From: an uncultured Bacteroidota bacterium | GTDB taxonomy: Bacteria; Bacteroidota; Bacteroidia; 2-12-FULL-35-15 | Length of the DNA: 64,000 bases | Assembly: GCA_903847205.1 (NCBI GenBank) | Contig: CAINDA010000059.1 | Location: 1-64,000 of the forward strand | Reading direction: 5' to 3' | Shown: positions 1-9,157 of the stretch, in pieces | Position numbering within the stretch: the stretch's first letter is position 1 | Layout: the number at the start of each line of letters is the position of its first letter | Notes under the pieces: model-generated | Told to the model about the DNA's origin: nothing | The model's database searches: none | What the model saw: only the letters and a program-made list of their open reading frames with translations | Made by a program: the position numbers and the translations under genes

Positions 1-59
1 AAAATCATTCCACCCCATGGCGTAATCTCTTTATTGGTATAGCGTATATCTAATTCCAT
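1..59 (-). CDS. N-terminal fragment of a probable IS1380-like transposase (cut by window edge)
   Basis: Reading leftwards from an ATG at 59, the frame stays open to the window edge and gives MELDIRYTNKEITPWGGMI. The 'ITPWGG' segment after a short charged N-terminus resembles the opening of IS1380-type transposases common in Bacteroidota, where an 'IT-x-(W/F)GG' element precedes the DDE domain. Only 19 residues are visible, so the family call rests on one short motif. If it is right, an insertion sequence lies just outside the window and its end should fall within about 60-140. I could not define a terminal inverted repeat there. Confidence 0.35.
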   Translation of the reverse strand, partial: MELDIRYTNKEITPWGGMI

Positions 60-146
60 TGTGCAATTTTGTCTAACGCTAAGCATTAGAAATTTTAAAC
101 CAAATTAAATATTTTTTTCTATTGCGTAATTTGGGTTAAAAAAAGA

Positions 147-176
147 TTGCCGATTAGTGATACATTTTTATATTTG
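147..176 (+). promoter_or_regulatory. Bacteroidota-type promoter for the T9SS cargo gene
   Basis: TTG at 147-149 and TATATTTG at 169-176 are 19 bp apart, matching the TTG / TAnnTTTG consensus. Transcription would start near 183, about 23 nt before the ATG at 206. Confidence 0.6.
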
Positions 177-205
177 TTATAATTGTTTCCAAAATATTCC
201 AGACT

Positions 206-1279
206 ATGAAAACACTCTTCCAAACTTTTCTATTTTCTTTTACATTTTTTACTGCCACTGTTTTCGGGCAGATCAGCATCAGCCAGTCTGATATATGGGC
301 TGTAGGTGATACCATTCCGCGCGTGGTCGATACAATGTCAGCAAACGGTCCTGGAAGTAAAGGTGCCAATCAGGTTTGGAATTTCAGCAACGCGGTGCCG
401 CGTGTTGTAGAAACAACTAGAATTATCAGTGCCTCTGCCACCCCTTACGCATCAAGTTTTTCATCTTCTAATCAGGCAATGACTCACGATAACGTTTCAT
501 ACCTTTTTGTGAATTCAAGCTCATCAAATGTGCTTATGAAAGGTGTTGTCGGCGACTTACTAGGCAACGGAGGAACCGATGTTGTTCCTTTCAGCCCGAG
601 TATGCTGCTGATGCAATTTCCAGAAAGTTATGGTGTAACATACTCTAGCACTTACGGTTTTGATTTTAATACAAGCGGATCAAGTTATGGTGTGAATCAA
701 ATACGAGTGAAACATTCTGGAATTGTATTCGATTCTGTTGATGCATGGGGTACTATTACCACCCCATCCGGGACATACAACTGTCTGAGAAAAAAAATCA
801 TTGAGCATAAAACAGATTCAACTTGGTATCAGCTTTTTGCTTTCGGACCCTGGACATTTAATACAGCCACTAATGCTGTAGCGACCTCCTATAGCTGGCT
901 TGCTAAGGAAACTAAACTGGCTGTTGCTGAGCTTTCGTTACATCCTAACGGAACTCCGTACAAATTTACTTATTCTCTTGTCCCACCTCATCTCACTACC
1001 GATATTTGGTCAAATTCCGCATCATCTCCAGATTTCGTTATCTATCCGAACCCTTCTTCAGACCAAATACACTTTGTTCCTTCATCCGAATTTGCCAATT
1101 CGGTTTTCGAAATACGAGTGTGTAATTCTTTGGGGCAGGAAGTTTTCAGAACTGAAAGTAACGCTGCAGAAGCCGTGAATATAGACATTAGCCGGTTTGC
1201 CCCCGGCTTATATTTCATTGAGGCTTTATCTCAAAACCAGCAGAAGCAAAACCGGGGAATTTTTTCGGTGGTGCATTAA
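206..1279 (+). CDS. Secreted protein with T9SS type A sorting domain
   Basis: A 357-residue protein with a clear signal peptide ending near 'ATVFGQ' (about residue 22). The central part, roughly residues 25-270, is rich in Ser, Thr, Gly and aromatic residues and looks like an all-beta secreted domain. I do not recognise a catalytic motif in it. The last 78 or so residues, from 'IYPNPSSDQIHF' through 'SLGQEVF' and 'APGLYFI', match the type A C-terminal domain that directs export through the type IX system and surface anchoring. The gene stands alone, with its own promoter upstream and a reverse-strand gene downstream. The surface or secreted location is well supported, but the function is unknown. 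Confidence 0.85.
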   Translation: MKTLFQTFLFSFTFFTATVFGQISISQSDIWAVGDTIPRVVDTMSANGPGSKGANQVWNFSNAVPRVVETTRIISASATPYASSFSSSNQAMTHDNVSYLFVNSSSSNVLMKGVVGDLLGNGGTDVVPFSPSMLLMQFPESYGVTYSSTYGFDFNTSGSSYGVNQIRVKHSGIVFDSVDAWGTITTPSGTYNCLRKKIIEHKTDSTWYQLFAFGPWTFNTATNAVATSYSWLAKETKLAVAELSLHPNGTPYKFTYSLVPPHLTTDIWSNSASSPDFVIYPNPSSDQIHFVPSSEFANSVFEIRVCNSLGQEVFRTESNAAEAVNIDISRFAPGLYFIEALSQNQQKQNRGIFSVVH

Positions 1280-1405
1280 TTCGACAGAACAAATCAGGCC
1301 GGGCTTACGCACAGCTTTATCTAATGGCTTGCCTAAGGATTTAATCAAAGGGATTTGCAGAACGAAAGAATGCTTTCTTAAAAGATTTTTATCCGATATT
1401 GAAGG

Positions 1406-1762
1406 CTATTGGATTTTAATCTGATCTTCCTTACTCACAATTATTTCAGGTTTATCCTTATAGATTTTTACTTTACCTGTGATGCAGATATTTTTATCTT
1501 TCAAAAATTCGGAAGGATTATATTTGAAATTTGCAAGATCACTTTCAGAAATAAAAACGGTGAAAGTATTATCAGGATATGGTTTCCCGAAGTTGAGCGT
1601 GGTGTTCTTTTTATCACCGCTTGATACATGGGTTCCCAGCACTTTAGAACAGACGGTAATTATTTTTCCTTCATATTTTGCAACGCTGTCAAGGGGAACA
1701 GTCTGTGAAAACATAACCTGCGCAAAGCAGATTGAAGCGATTAATAAAAGTGGTTTTTTCAT
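1406..1762 (-). CDS. Small secreted OB-fold-like protein
   Basis: A 118-residue protein with a signal peptide ending near 'VMFSQ' (about residue 20). The mature part reads 'GKIITVCSKVLGTHVS', 'TLNFGKPYPDNTFTVFI', 'KNICITGKVKIYKDKPEI'. This pattern is typical of small OB-fold modules related to tRNA_anti/nuclease-associated OB domains, in which a GK-x-V-C strand, an 'LNFG-x-PYP' turn and a 'GKV-x-x-Y-x-x-KPEI' strand recur. Such proteins are common stand-alone secreted proteins in Bacteroidota with no assigned role. The ATG at 1760-1762 is the only start that leaves the signal peptide intact. Nothing in the neighbourhood points to a partner. Confidence 0.7.
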   Translation of the reverse strand: MKKPLLLIASICFAQVMFSQTVPLDSVAKYEGKIITVCSKVLGTHVSSGDKKNTTLNFGKPYPDNTFTVFISESDLANFKYNPSEFLKDKNICITGKVKIYKDKPEIIVSKEDQIKIQ

Positions 1763-1833
1763 TTGATTAAAATATAAGATTTAAATAATACTAAATTTAT
1801 TCTGGACAGATGCGCCAATAAACATCTCTTTAT

Positions 1834-2820
1834 TTATTTAAAAAAATTTGCTGCAGTAATTATTTTTGCCCCCCTCTTTTGACTTGGGTTTATATCTATT
1901 TCATAAGAAGAAAAAGAGACACATTGTCCAATTTCCTCCTGCTTCATTTTTAAAACTTCTTTGTCCGTATTCAACTGCGCAAAACCTATTTCTTTAGAGA
2001 ATCCGCCTTTTACTTTTTTGTTTAAAAAAGTCACAGCAGTATCCCACTTGGAGCCGTAATATATTTTTAAAAAGTACTCCCCGTCCGGGATGCGGTTCAT
2101 TTTAAAAGACTCCCTGAAATTCACATATTGATTACGAATGGTTTTCATTGTTTTTTTATTTTCTACCAGGCAGACAACCGCTTCAGATTCACTGCTATTA
2201 TGGATGGTGATGCTGTTTTTGCTTTCTTCGCTGACAACTTCTTTACCAAAAAAACCACAGTACGGTGAATCGAAGCTGTTGATAAGAGGCACAGCACTAA
2301 GCTCTTTTTGAGATTCTGTAACGTTTGCTTTGCCTGCGGTTCCGCTTGAATGATTTTTCTCCTCAACTGAAGGCCTTTTATTATCTTTTTTGTTATCTGA
2401 AGAATAGGAAATAATAAAATAAAGCAAAATAAATGCTATGCCGAAACTGACGAGTATTTGATAACTTTCTGTTTTACCACCTTTTTTTGTTTTTGGTTTT
2501 CGGGCAGAGAAATCAGGTGTTTTCTGCTGCGTTTTCTGCTGTGTGTTTTGATTGGCACTCCCAGTATTTTGAGTGTTTTTATTCGGCCGGGTAAATGTGC
2601 GCTCCTGCGAAATTTTTATATCATATTTTTTTCGTTTTTCAGGATTTGATAAAACAGAATAGGCATGCTGGATTTCTTTAAAATATTCCTCTGCTGTTTT
2701 ACTTCCTGGATTTTTATCCGGATGGTGCTTTTTTGCCAGACTCCGGAAAGCTGTTTTTATCTCCTCAAAACCGGCATTATTACTTACTCCAAGTACAGTA
2801 TAAAAATCCCCCTTTTGCAT
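1834..2820 (-). CDS. Membrane-anchored J-domain (DnaJ-like) protein
   Basis: A 328-residue protein. Residues 1-68 form a J domain with the HPD signature at 33-35 (helix II '[15 protein letters not shown]', helix III '[17 protein letters not shown]'), which stimulates the ATPase of an Hsp70 such as the DnaK encoded nearby. A Gln/Lys/Thr-rich linker at about 70-118 leads to one membrane segment at about 121-140. The C-terminal 185 or so residues are unassigned. There is no Gly/Phe region and no zinc finger, so this is a class III J protein and not DnaJ itself. The gene starts 38 bp after the DUF4139 gene on the same strand and is probably cotranscribed with it. A cytosolic J domain implies the C-terminal domain lies on the far side of the inner membrane (inference). 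Confidence 0.8.
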   Translation of the reverse strand: MQKGDFYTVLGVSNNAGFEEIKTAFRSLAKKHHPDKNPGSKTAEEYFKEIQHAYSVLSNPEKRKKYDIKISQERTFTRPNKNTQNTGSANQNTQQKTQQKTPDFSARKPKTKKGGKTESYQILVSFGIAFILLYFIISYSSDNKKDNKRPSVEEKNHSSGTAGKANVTESQKELSAVPLINSFDSPYCGFFGKEVVSEESKNSITIHNSSESEAVVCLVENKKTMKTIRNQYVNFRESFKMNRIPDGEYFLKIYYGSKWDTAVTFLNKKVKGGFSKEIGFAQLNTDKEVLKMKQEEIGQCVSFSSYEIDINPSQKRGAKIITAANFFK

Positions 2821-2858
2821 TTACTTCTATTAAATAATTGATGCGTTACCGATAAATT

Positions 2859-4556
2859 TTATTTAAAGTCAGGAGCAGCCTGCATTCTTACTTTTTGCAT
2901 TTGGATCGAAGTGTTTTTGGGGTATTTAACCGAATAAGAAAACTCAATTTTTTTAACATCGCCCGGCTGCAGATTATATTTCCAGGTCAGCTTTCCTGTT
3001 TTTGAATCGTATTCTGCTTTAGAAGTTTCAATAGGTTCAACAATTATTTCGCTTTGCGGCGAAATTGGCAGCTGATCATTTACTTCAATCTGCACCGGCG
3101 TTTTTCTGTTGTTTTTTACAACCATTTCGTAAGCGAATGTTTCTTTAGTTGTGCTGCCGAACATTTTTTTGCTGCAGTATTCTTTTACTTTACTGCGTGT
3201 GACTAAAACTTTATTATCGCGCCCCAAAGATAAATCAAGCGTATCATCAACGCTGCGGGTATAAATATAAGACTGTCCTACATAAACGCCGCCATAATAA
3301 ACATTTGCCGGACCTTCTACCAAATCTAAATCTTCCCAGCCGGTAATCCGGGCTAATAAAAACGCATCACGGATTAATTTCGGAACACAGAAATGCTGGA
3401 AAGTGGCCGGCAGCTTATATTCTGTAACTTCTACTATGTAAGGCCGGGAATCAGAAGGAATAGAGTAATTGGTTTTGATATCAAATTCAGCACTCAATTC
3501 CGAAACCTGTATTTCTTCTAATTTTACCGGCTCGGCATTTTTTGAATTACCCGTTTTACCATCCATTGCAACTGAATAAGGCGCAGGAGCTGATACAGCA
3601 TTTTGTATGTAACCTTCAGCTGATTGAGAGTGACCAAAGGTGTTATTCTCATAACTTTTGCTGTTGTATTTGAAATTTGCGGCTGAATTGTAATCAAGAT
3701 TCCAGGGCGATAGAACAGGTTTGGATGCGCTTTGTGAAGGATCAGCCGTTGATAATTTTATTTTAATATCGTTCCAGTCGATTCCTGTATTATTAAAAAC
3801 TTTTGCTCTGTATTTTAATTCAATCGGCTGATTGACATCCTCTGCCCGCAGGTCATAGCTCGGTGCCCAGCCTGCATCAGTAACTATATATTTTAAAACG
3901 ATAGTAACAGTAGCTTTAGCCGGTGAAAAAAGAAGAACAGATATTTCTGAAGTCTGCTGATTATTTTTAGAATTAAATTCCATCAGCTGCTGATTCGATT
4001 TTGAAAACGATTCGTTCAGCTGTTTTAGTTTTTTATCCAGTTTAAAAACTTCCGCATTTATTTCTATTATCCTGCTTCTGTAAAAATCTGCAGCCAGCTT
4101 TAATTCTGCGATAGAAACCCCTTTTTCTTTTCCTCCAATTTCCTGGTTTTTCAAAAGCATTGATTTTTCAGTAACGTAGGCATCCTTATCATTATTAATT
4201 TGAGAAATGGCGTCACTAAAAAAAGAAACCGAATCTTTTAATTGTTTTATTTTACTGCTTTCCTTTTGATTTGCCAGGTAATTAATTGCATCCGAAACAG
4301 CAAGTATTGCTGCATCACCGGTATTGTTTACCTGTATGCTTTTTGAATTCAGCTTCGGCGACAAGCCGGTAAAAATAATTTTATTACGTCCGGCACTCAA
4401 ATTTATCTGCTTGCTGTGCGACACCTCAGCGCCGTATAAATAAACAATTGCAGATTGTACGGGAGTATTTATTTCCTGAACAGATTCAGTGTTTTGACTA
4501 AATAAAACTGCTGTATTTGCAATTACTAAAAATAAAACTGTCTGCAATTTTCTCAT
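2859..4556 (-). CDS. DUF4140/DUF4139 (MuiA-like) secreted protein
   Basis: A 565-residue protein with a signal peptide ending near 'VLFSQ' (about residue 21). The N-terminal part, about 30-130, matches DUF4140: 'INTPVQSAIVYLYGAEVSH', then 'AGRNKIIFTGLSPKL'. A coiled-coil-prone stretch follows at about 130-205. The C-terminal 350 residues match DUF4139, with 'DAGWAPSYDLRAE' and 'RAKVFNNTGIDWNDIKIKLST' as landmarks and a terminal beta-rich region. The family is widespread in Bacteroidota and includes the mucoidy inhibitor A type. The biochemical role is unknown, and an envelope location is inferred. It lies upstream of the membrane J-domain gene on the same strand. Confidence 0.8.
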   Translation of the reverse strand: MRKLQTVLFLVIANTAVLFSQNTESVQEINTPVQSAIVYLYGAEVSHSKQINLSAGRNKIIFTGLSPKLNSKSIQVNNTGDAAILAVSDAINYLANQKESSKIKQLKDSVSFFSDAISQINNDKDAYVTEKSMLLKNQEIGGKEKGVSIAELKLAADFYRSRIIEINAEVFKLDKKLKQLNESFSKSNQQLMEFNSKNNQQTSEISVLLFSPAKATVTIVLKYIVTDAGWAPSYDLRAEDVNQPIELKYRAKVFNNTGIDWNDIKIKLSTADPSQSASKPVLSPWNLDYNSAANFKYNSKSYENNTFGHSQSAEGYIQNAVSAPAPYSVAMDGKTGNSKNAEPVKLEEIQVSELSAEFDIKTNYSIPSDSRPYIVEVTEYKLPATFQHFCVPKLIRDAFLLARITGWEDLDLVEGPANVYYGGVYVGQSYIYTRSVDDTLDLSLGRDNKVLVTRSKVKEYCSKKMFGSTTKETFAYEMVVKNNRKTPVQIEVNDQLPISPQSEIIVEPIETSKAEYDSKTGKLTWKYNLQPGDVKKIEFSYSVKYPKNTSIQMQKVRMQAAPDFK

Positions 4557-4823
4557 TTGATAAATAATTAAAAGAGCGGGGCTTTAACTCTTGGTAAAAA
4601 TGCTGTTGATTTTCCGATACAAATTCTAAGGTTGCAGCTTTAATTTCCCCCTAATATAAGATGATTAACCGGCTTATTCCACAAAGGTATCAGGGGTTAA
4701 AGTTAAAGTTTTTTTCCAAGGCAGCCCAGCCTCTTATAAAAAAAATTGGAACACAACCCAGCGTTTCATTGTATCTAGATTTTAAAAATGGAGAGCTTTT
4801 CGCGTGTTTTTATAAATAAAAAA
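4557..4823. other. Intergenic stretch between dnaK terminator and DUF4139 gene
   Basis: About 270 AT-rich bases with no convincing ORF. The DUF4139 promoter should lie here on the reverse strand, but I see no complete TTG/TAnnTTTG pair. No repeat or RNA-like structure was noticed apart from the dnaK terminator at its right edge. Confidence 0.5.
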
Positions 4824-4846
4824 GCGGGCGTATATAATACGCCCGC
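4824..4846 (-). terminator. Intrinsic terminator of dnaK
   Basis: A perfect 10-bp stem GCGGGCGTAT / ATACGCCCGC (4824-4833 and 4837-4846) with an ATA loop. Read on the reverse strand it is followed by a T-rich tract (the complement of TAAATAAAAAA). It lies 48 bp downstream of the dnaK stop codon. Confidence 0.85.
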
Positions 4847-4893
4847 CATTCTGAACTCAACACTCAAACAAAAAAATGTTTTACAGTTTTAAA

Positions 4894-6804
4894 TTATTTT
4901 TTTTCTTCTTTTACTTCTTCGAAATCAACATCTGTTACTTCGCTTTCCGCTTCCGCTTTTGCACCAGTATCGCCATGAGGTTCACCGTTTGCACCGGCAC
5001 CTTGGCCTGCGTTATACATATCCTGTGAAGCAGCCTGCCATGCAGTATTTAATTTTTCTAAAGCCTTATCAATACCAGCAGTATCGCGTGAAGAGTGAGC
5101 CGTTTTCAATTCAGTGAAAGCGCTTTCGATCACAGATTTTTTTTCTGCCGGGATTTTATCTCCGTATTCTTTCAATTGTTTTTCGGTTTGGAAAATCATT
5201 GAATCAGCTGCGTTGATTTTTTCGATTTCTTCCTTCGCTTTTTTATCTGTTTCTGCATTCGCTTCAGCATCCGCTTTCATACGTTTGATTTCAGCATCAG
5301 TCAAACCTGATTTTGCTTCAATGCGTATATTGTGCGATTTGCCGGTTGCTTTATCTTTTGCAGATACGTTTAATATACCGTTTGCATCAATATCAAAAGT
5401 AACTTCCACTTGAGGAACACCTCTAGGAGCAGGAGGAATACCATCCAAATTAAACTCGCCTAACTTGCGGTTGTCTTTCGCCATTGAGCGTTCGCCTTGA
5501 TATACCACAATCTGAACAGATGGCTGGTTATCGCTGGCTGTTGAAAATGTTTCCGATTTTTTTGTCGGGATAGTTGTATTGGATTCAATAAGTTTGGTCA
5601 TTACACCGCCCATTGTTTCTATACCAAGTGAAAGCGGGGTAACATCAAGAAGCAATACATCTTTTACTTCGCCTGTTAACACACCTCCCTGAATAGCGGC
5701 TCCGATAGCAACAACTTCATCCGGGTTAACCCCTTTTGATGGAGCTTTACCGAAAAACTTTTGTACAGCATCCACAATTGCAGGAATACGTGTTGAACCG
5801 CCTACTAAAATAATTTCATCAATATCAGCTGTGCTCAAACCAGCATTTTTCAAAGCTGTTTTGCATGGTTCGATAGTACGTTTAATTAAATCGTCAACCA
5901 GCTGCTCAAATTTTGCACGGGTCAAGGTGCGTACCAAGTGTTTCGGAATGCCGTCAACCGGCATAATATAAGGCAGATTAATTTCGGTTGATGGAGAGCT
6001 TGATAATTCTATCTTCGCTTTTTCAGCAGCTTCTTTCAAACGCTGCAATGCCATTGGATCTTTTGATAAATCAATGCCATTTTCAGATTTAAATTCAGTA
6101 ACCAGCCAGTCAATAATTTTATGGTCAAAATCGTCTCCGCCAAGGTGAGTGTCGCCGTCAGTTGATTTAACTTCAAAAACGCCGTCGCCAAGCTCAAGCA
6201 CAGATACGTCATGTGTACCTCCGCCGCAGTCGAAAACAACAATTTTCATTTCCTTGCCTCTTTTATCAAGACCGTAAGCCAAAGCCGCAGCAGTTGGTTC
6301 ATTGATAATACGCTTTACTTTTAAACCTGCAATTTCGCCGGCTTCTTTTGTAGCCTGACGCTGTGCATCGTTAAAATATGCCGGAACAGTAATTACAGCA
6401 TCAGTTACTTCGTGCCCAAGATAATCTTCAGCAGTTTTTTTCATTTTTTGAAGAATGATTGCTGAAATTTCCTGAGGAGTATATTTTCTCTCATCAATAA
6501 GTACGCGGGGAGTATTGTTATCACCTTTTACCACCTTATAAGGTACGCGGGGAATTTCTTTTGCAACTTCATCAAAAGTGTGTCCCATAAAACGTTTAAT
6601 TGAATAAACAGTTTTTGTCGGGTTGGTTATTGCCTGACGTTTTGCAGGATCGCCAACTTTACGCTCGCCATTTTCAACAAATGCTACAATAGAAGGTGTT
6701 GTTCTTTTACCTTCACTGTTCGGAATTACAACAGGCTCATTGCCTTCCATCACGGAAACGCAGGAGTTGGTTGTTCCTAAATCGATACCAATAATTTTAC
6801 TCAT
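4894..6804 (-). CDS. dnaK: Molecular chaperone DnaK (Hsp70)
   Basis: A 636-residue full-length Hsp70, the ATP-driven chaperone that binds exposed hydrophobic peptide segments with DnaJ and GrpE. The N-terminal ATPase domain shows phosphate-1 motif 'GIDLGTTNS' at residues 5-13, the '[15 protein letters not shown]' phosphate-2 region and '[11 protein letters not shown]' adenosine motif. The substrate-binding domain begins after the linker '[18 protein letters not shown]'. The C-terminal lid ends in the acidic tail '[15 protein letters not shown]', as usual for DnaK. The phosphate-2 motif has Cys and His (DCGGGTHD) where DLGGGTFD is most frequent, a variation also found in Bacteroidota. grpE and dnaJ are not adjacent, so the gene is monocistronic with its own terminator. 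Confidence 0.97.
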   Translation of the reverse strand: MSKIIGIDLGTTNSCVSVMEGNEPVVIPNSEGKRTTPSIVAFVENGERKVGDPAKRQAITNPTKTVYSIKRFMGHTFDEVAKEIPRVPYKVVKGDNNTPRVLIDERKYTPQEISAIILQKMKKTAEDYLGHEVTDAVITVPAYFNDAQRQATKEAGEIAGLKVKRIINEPTAAALAYGLDKRGKEMKIVVFDCGGGTHDVSVLELGDGVFEVKSTDGDTHLGGDDFDHKIIDWLVTEFKSENGIDLSKDPMALQRLKEAAEKAKIELSSSPSTEINLPYIMPVDGIPKHLVRTLTRAKFEQLVDDLIKRTIEPCKTALKNAGLSTADIDEIILVGGSTRIPAIVDAVQKFFGKAPSKGVNPDEVVAIGAAIQGGVLTGEVKDVLLLDVTPLSLGIETMGGVMTKLIESNTTIPTKKSETFSTASDNQPSVQIVVYQGERSMAKDNRKLGEFNLDGIPPAPRGVPQVEVTFDIDANGILNVSAKDKATGKSHNIRIEAKSGLTDAEIKRMKADAEANAETDKKAKEEIEKINAADSMIFQTEKQLKEYGDKIPAEKKSVIESAFTELKTAHSSRDTAGIDKALEKLNTAWQAASQDMYNAGQGAGANGEPHGDTGAKAEAESEVTDVDFEEVKEEKK

Positions 6805-6924
6805 ATTATTTAATTTTTAGTTTTCTATTATTTAATTTTAATTAAGCCACAAGCCATTTTCAATGATTGTGCCATTTGTATTTACAGAAAATATGGCATA
6901 TAAAAATGCAGGGATTAAAAAAAA

Positions 6925-6950
6925 GAGGCCTTTGGCTGTGACAAAGAGGC
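6925..6950 (-). terminator. Terminator of the lipoprotein gene
   Basis: On the reverse strand GCCTCTTTG-TCACAGC-CAAAGGCCTC forms a slightly imperfect hairpin followed directly by CTTTTTTTTAAT. It begins 6 bp after the lipoprotein stop codon at 6956. Confidence 0.65.
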
Positions 6951-6955
6951 AGAAA

Positions 6956-7990
6956 TTAAGGGCAGACCAGCCCCAATGAATTCAGAAATTTCAAGCCCCG
7001 GGTATATTGCCCGCAGGCTAAAGAGTCCCACGTTGTTTTGTTCATCGGCTTAGATAAAGGGGCTTTGCTGAAGCGCGACGAAAATATTCCCAACCCGTTT
7101 TTGATATTGGTATATACCGGCTTTTCCTGATTGATGCCGGTAGAAGGTTTATTTACTTCAATAAATGTATTTAAATCATCGCCGCCCGCGGTTAACAGTA
7201 TATCAATGTTTAAGGCTCTGCGTGCGATTAAGCCGGGAGAATTACTTAACTCGCTGCCGATGCGCTGCAAGAACTCCTGCCCCAGAAATTCATTTTTCAT
7301 TTCTTCGCCGCCATTCAAACCCTGCGTGTTCTGTTCAGGAAAAGCCCAATCTATTTTTTGTAAAACATTACCAGTCGAAAGCGAATCAATATAATTTAAT
7401 CGAATCATCATCTGATAGATTTTTGCATTTTTTCCACTGAGCCACTTTACCTGATATTGATATTTATTGTTGCTTGCAAGTATAAAACCAATGAATGGGG
7501 AGCTGGAGGTGGGTGAAGTAAAAATAGCATCACTCAGCAAAGATGTCTGCGAACTCACAGCTGTACCGGTTTCATTATTTTTAATGATTAATTGATAATC
7601 GCTGTCAGTGCTTAATGTGCCGGCAGGAGAAGGGAAAGAATAGATTGCATTTGCCTGATCCATGCTGTAAAATATTCCGGAAGCTTTGGGAATAGTATTA
7701 TCGGGAGCAAGATTATACGTTGCTAGCTCTACTCCGTTTTTTATACGCTTCAAAACCACATTCAAAGAATTTACATACTGTGTGGAATCCCTTACCTGCG
7801 CAAAGCCCAAAGCACTTCCTTCTCCCAAAAAGGCTTTGTTTATTTTAATATACTGCTTCGGCTGCGATTGATCCAACAGGCCGTAAACAACCATTGTTTC
7901 CTTGTATTTTCCAATCACAGTTAAGTCGGTACTGCAGGATGAGAGTAATGCTGCAAGCGCCGACAAGGCATAGGTAATTTTATTTTTCAC
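6956..7990 (-). CDS. Putative outer-membrane lipoprotein, DUF4249-like
   Basis: A 344-residue protein starting at a GTG (7988-7990). The signal sequence ends in the lipobox 'LLSSC', with the acylated Cys at residue 19, so it should be a lipoprotein. The mature part begins with a beta-rich segment 'ETMVVYGLLDQSQPKQYIKINKAFLGEG' (split by the lipobox-proximal loop) and ends with 'YTNIKNGLGIFSSRFS'. The order of these elements recalls DUF4249 lipoproteins that accompany TonB-linked outer-membrane systems in Bacteroidota. The match is from memory of the pattern, so the family call is tentative. There is no SusC-like partner next to it. It could equally be an uncharacterised lipoprotein family. 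Confidence 0.65.
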   Translation of the reverse strand: MKNKITYALSALAALLSSCSTDLTVIGKYKETMVVYGLLDQSQPKQYIKINKAFLGEGSALGFAQVRDSTQYVNSLNVVLKRIKNGVELATYNLAPDNTIPKASGIFYSMDQANAIYSFPSPAGTLSTDSDYQLIIKNNETGTAVSSQTSLLSDAIFTSPTSSSPFIGFILASNNKYQYQVKWLSGKNAKIYQMMIRLNYIDSLSTGNVLQKIDWAFPEQNTQGLNGGEEMKNEFLGQEFLQRIGSELSNSPGLIARRALNIDILLTAGGDDLNTFIEVNKPSTGINQEKPVYTNIKNGLGIFSSRFSKAPLSKPMNKTTWDSLACGQYTRGLKFLNSLGLVCP

Positions 7991-8024
7991 AATATTTTAA
8001 TCTTTTATTTTGAGGGACGAATGA

Positions 8025-8032
8025 CAAATATA
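8025..8032 (-). promoter_or_regulatory. -7 element for the lipoprotein gene
   Basis: CAAATATA on the top strand is TATATTTG on the reverse strand, an exact TAnnTTTG match 34 bp upstream of the GTG start. I see no TTG at the expected -33 position, so support is partial. Confidence 0.35.
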
Positions 8033-8126
8033 TCAAATTATTTTATTCTTCTATTAGAAATCATCTTACGCTCTGATGGTTTAGGAAAGCATATTTTTTC
8101 AAATCTTATTCAATCAAAACAATTTG

Positions 8127-8134
8127 TAGATTTG
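8127..8134 (+). promoter_or_regulatory. -7 element for panB
   Basis: TAGATTTG matches TAnnTTTG and would give a 5' leader of about 120 nt for panB. No clear -33 TTG is present at the usual spacing. Confidence 0.35.
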
Positions 8135-8262
8135 CGGAGTAAGTTTTTTTGATAAAACCGGCTGATTGATTTTATGAAAACAGCATTTTTTAAATCTCTT
8201 GATTATTCGAATCATTAAATCTGCCAGGTTTCCACTGCTATACATATTAAATTGAACAAAAA

Positions 8263-9078
8263 ATGTCGATACACAAAGAAGTAAAAAGAGTTACAACCCA
8301 CGTGCTTCAGGAGATGAAACTCCGGGGGGAAAAAATATCAATGCTGACTGCGTATGATTATACGATGGCAAAAATTGTTGACCATGCAGGTATTGATATA
8401 ATATTGGTAGGTGATTCGGCATCAAATGTAATGGCCGGCCATGAAACTACGCTGCCCATTACACTTGACCAGATGATCTATCACGCATCATCTGTAGTAC
8501 GTGCTATTGAGCGCTCCTTAATAGTGGTTGACCTGCCGTTCGGCTCATACCAAGGCAACTCAAAGGAAGCATTATATTCCGCAATAAAAATAATGAAAGA
8601 AAGCGGTGCGCATGCTGTAAAATTAGAAGGCGGCAGGGAGGTAAAAGAATCTATTGAACGCATATTAACCGCAGGGATTCCCGTTATGGGACATCTTGGA
8701 CTTACGCCGCAGAGCATTTATAAATTCGGAACATACAATGTACGTGCAAAGGAGGAAGAAGAAGCTAAACGCCTGATTGATGATGCACATATACTGGAAG
8801 AATCGGGCTGTTTTGCATTGGTGTTAGAAAAAATTCCGGCTAAATTAGCGGAGCAGGCTGCGAAAGAACTAACAATTCCAATAATCGGCATAGGGGCAGG
8901 AGGCGGTGTTGATGGCCAGGTGCTTGTTTTCCATGATATGGTAGGATTAACTCATGAATTTAATCCCCGTTTTTTAAGACGCTATTTGAATTTGTATGAT
9001 GATATAAAAAGTGCAGTAGGTCAATACATAATTGATGTTAAATCGAAAGATTTTCCGAATGCGAATGAACAGTATTAA
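8263..9078 (+). CDS. panB: 3-methyl-2-oxobutanoate hydroxymethyltransferase
   Basis: A 271-residue protein of normal PanB length. It transfers a hydroxymethyl group from 5,10-methylenetetrahydrofolate to 2-oxoisovalerate to make ketopantoate, the first committed step of pantothenate and CoA synthesis in the cytoplasm. Landmarks are '[19 protein letters not shown]', the metal-binding '[15 protein letters not shown]', 'AVKLEGG', 'GHLGLTPQS' and the C-terminal '[17 protein letters not shown]', all in PanB order. Other pantothenate genes are not in the window. The rluA-like gene follows after 15 bp, so the two may be cotranscribed. Confidence 0.96.
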   Translation: MSIHKEVKRVTTHVLQEMKLRGEKISMLTAYDYTMAKIVDHAGIDIILVGDSASNVMAGHETTLPITLDQMIYHASSVVRAIERSLIVVDLPFGSYQGNSKEALYSAIKIMKESGAHAVKLEGGREVKESIERILTAGIPVMGHLGLTPQSIYKFGTYNVRAKEEEEAKRLIDDAHILEESGCFALVLEKIPAKLAEQAAKELTIPIIGIGAGGGVDGQVLVFHDMVGLTHEFNPRFLRRYLNLYDDIKSAVGQYIIDVKSKDFPNANEQY

Positions 9079-9157
9079 TTTGAAAATCTGCTAATGAAAC
9101 AATTTGAAAATGAAAATCCTCAGCAGCGCATTTTCAAATCTTCAAATTCTCAAATTG
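9078..9157. repeat. Interspersed TTTGAAAAT palindromic repeat
   Basis: The left side contains TTTGAAAAT twice (9079-9087 and 9102-9110) and the right side contains ATTTTCAAATCTTCAAAT followed by CTCAAATTG. CAATTTGAAAAT pairs with ATTTTCAAATC... ending CAAATTG, so the whole segment is an imperfect palindrome with a short GC-richer centre. Repeats built from this word are scattered between genes in many Bacteroidota genomes. This copy begins at the panB stop and runs into the next reading frame. Confidence 0.6.
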
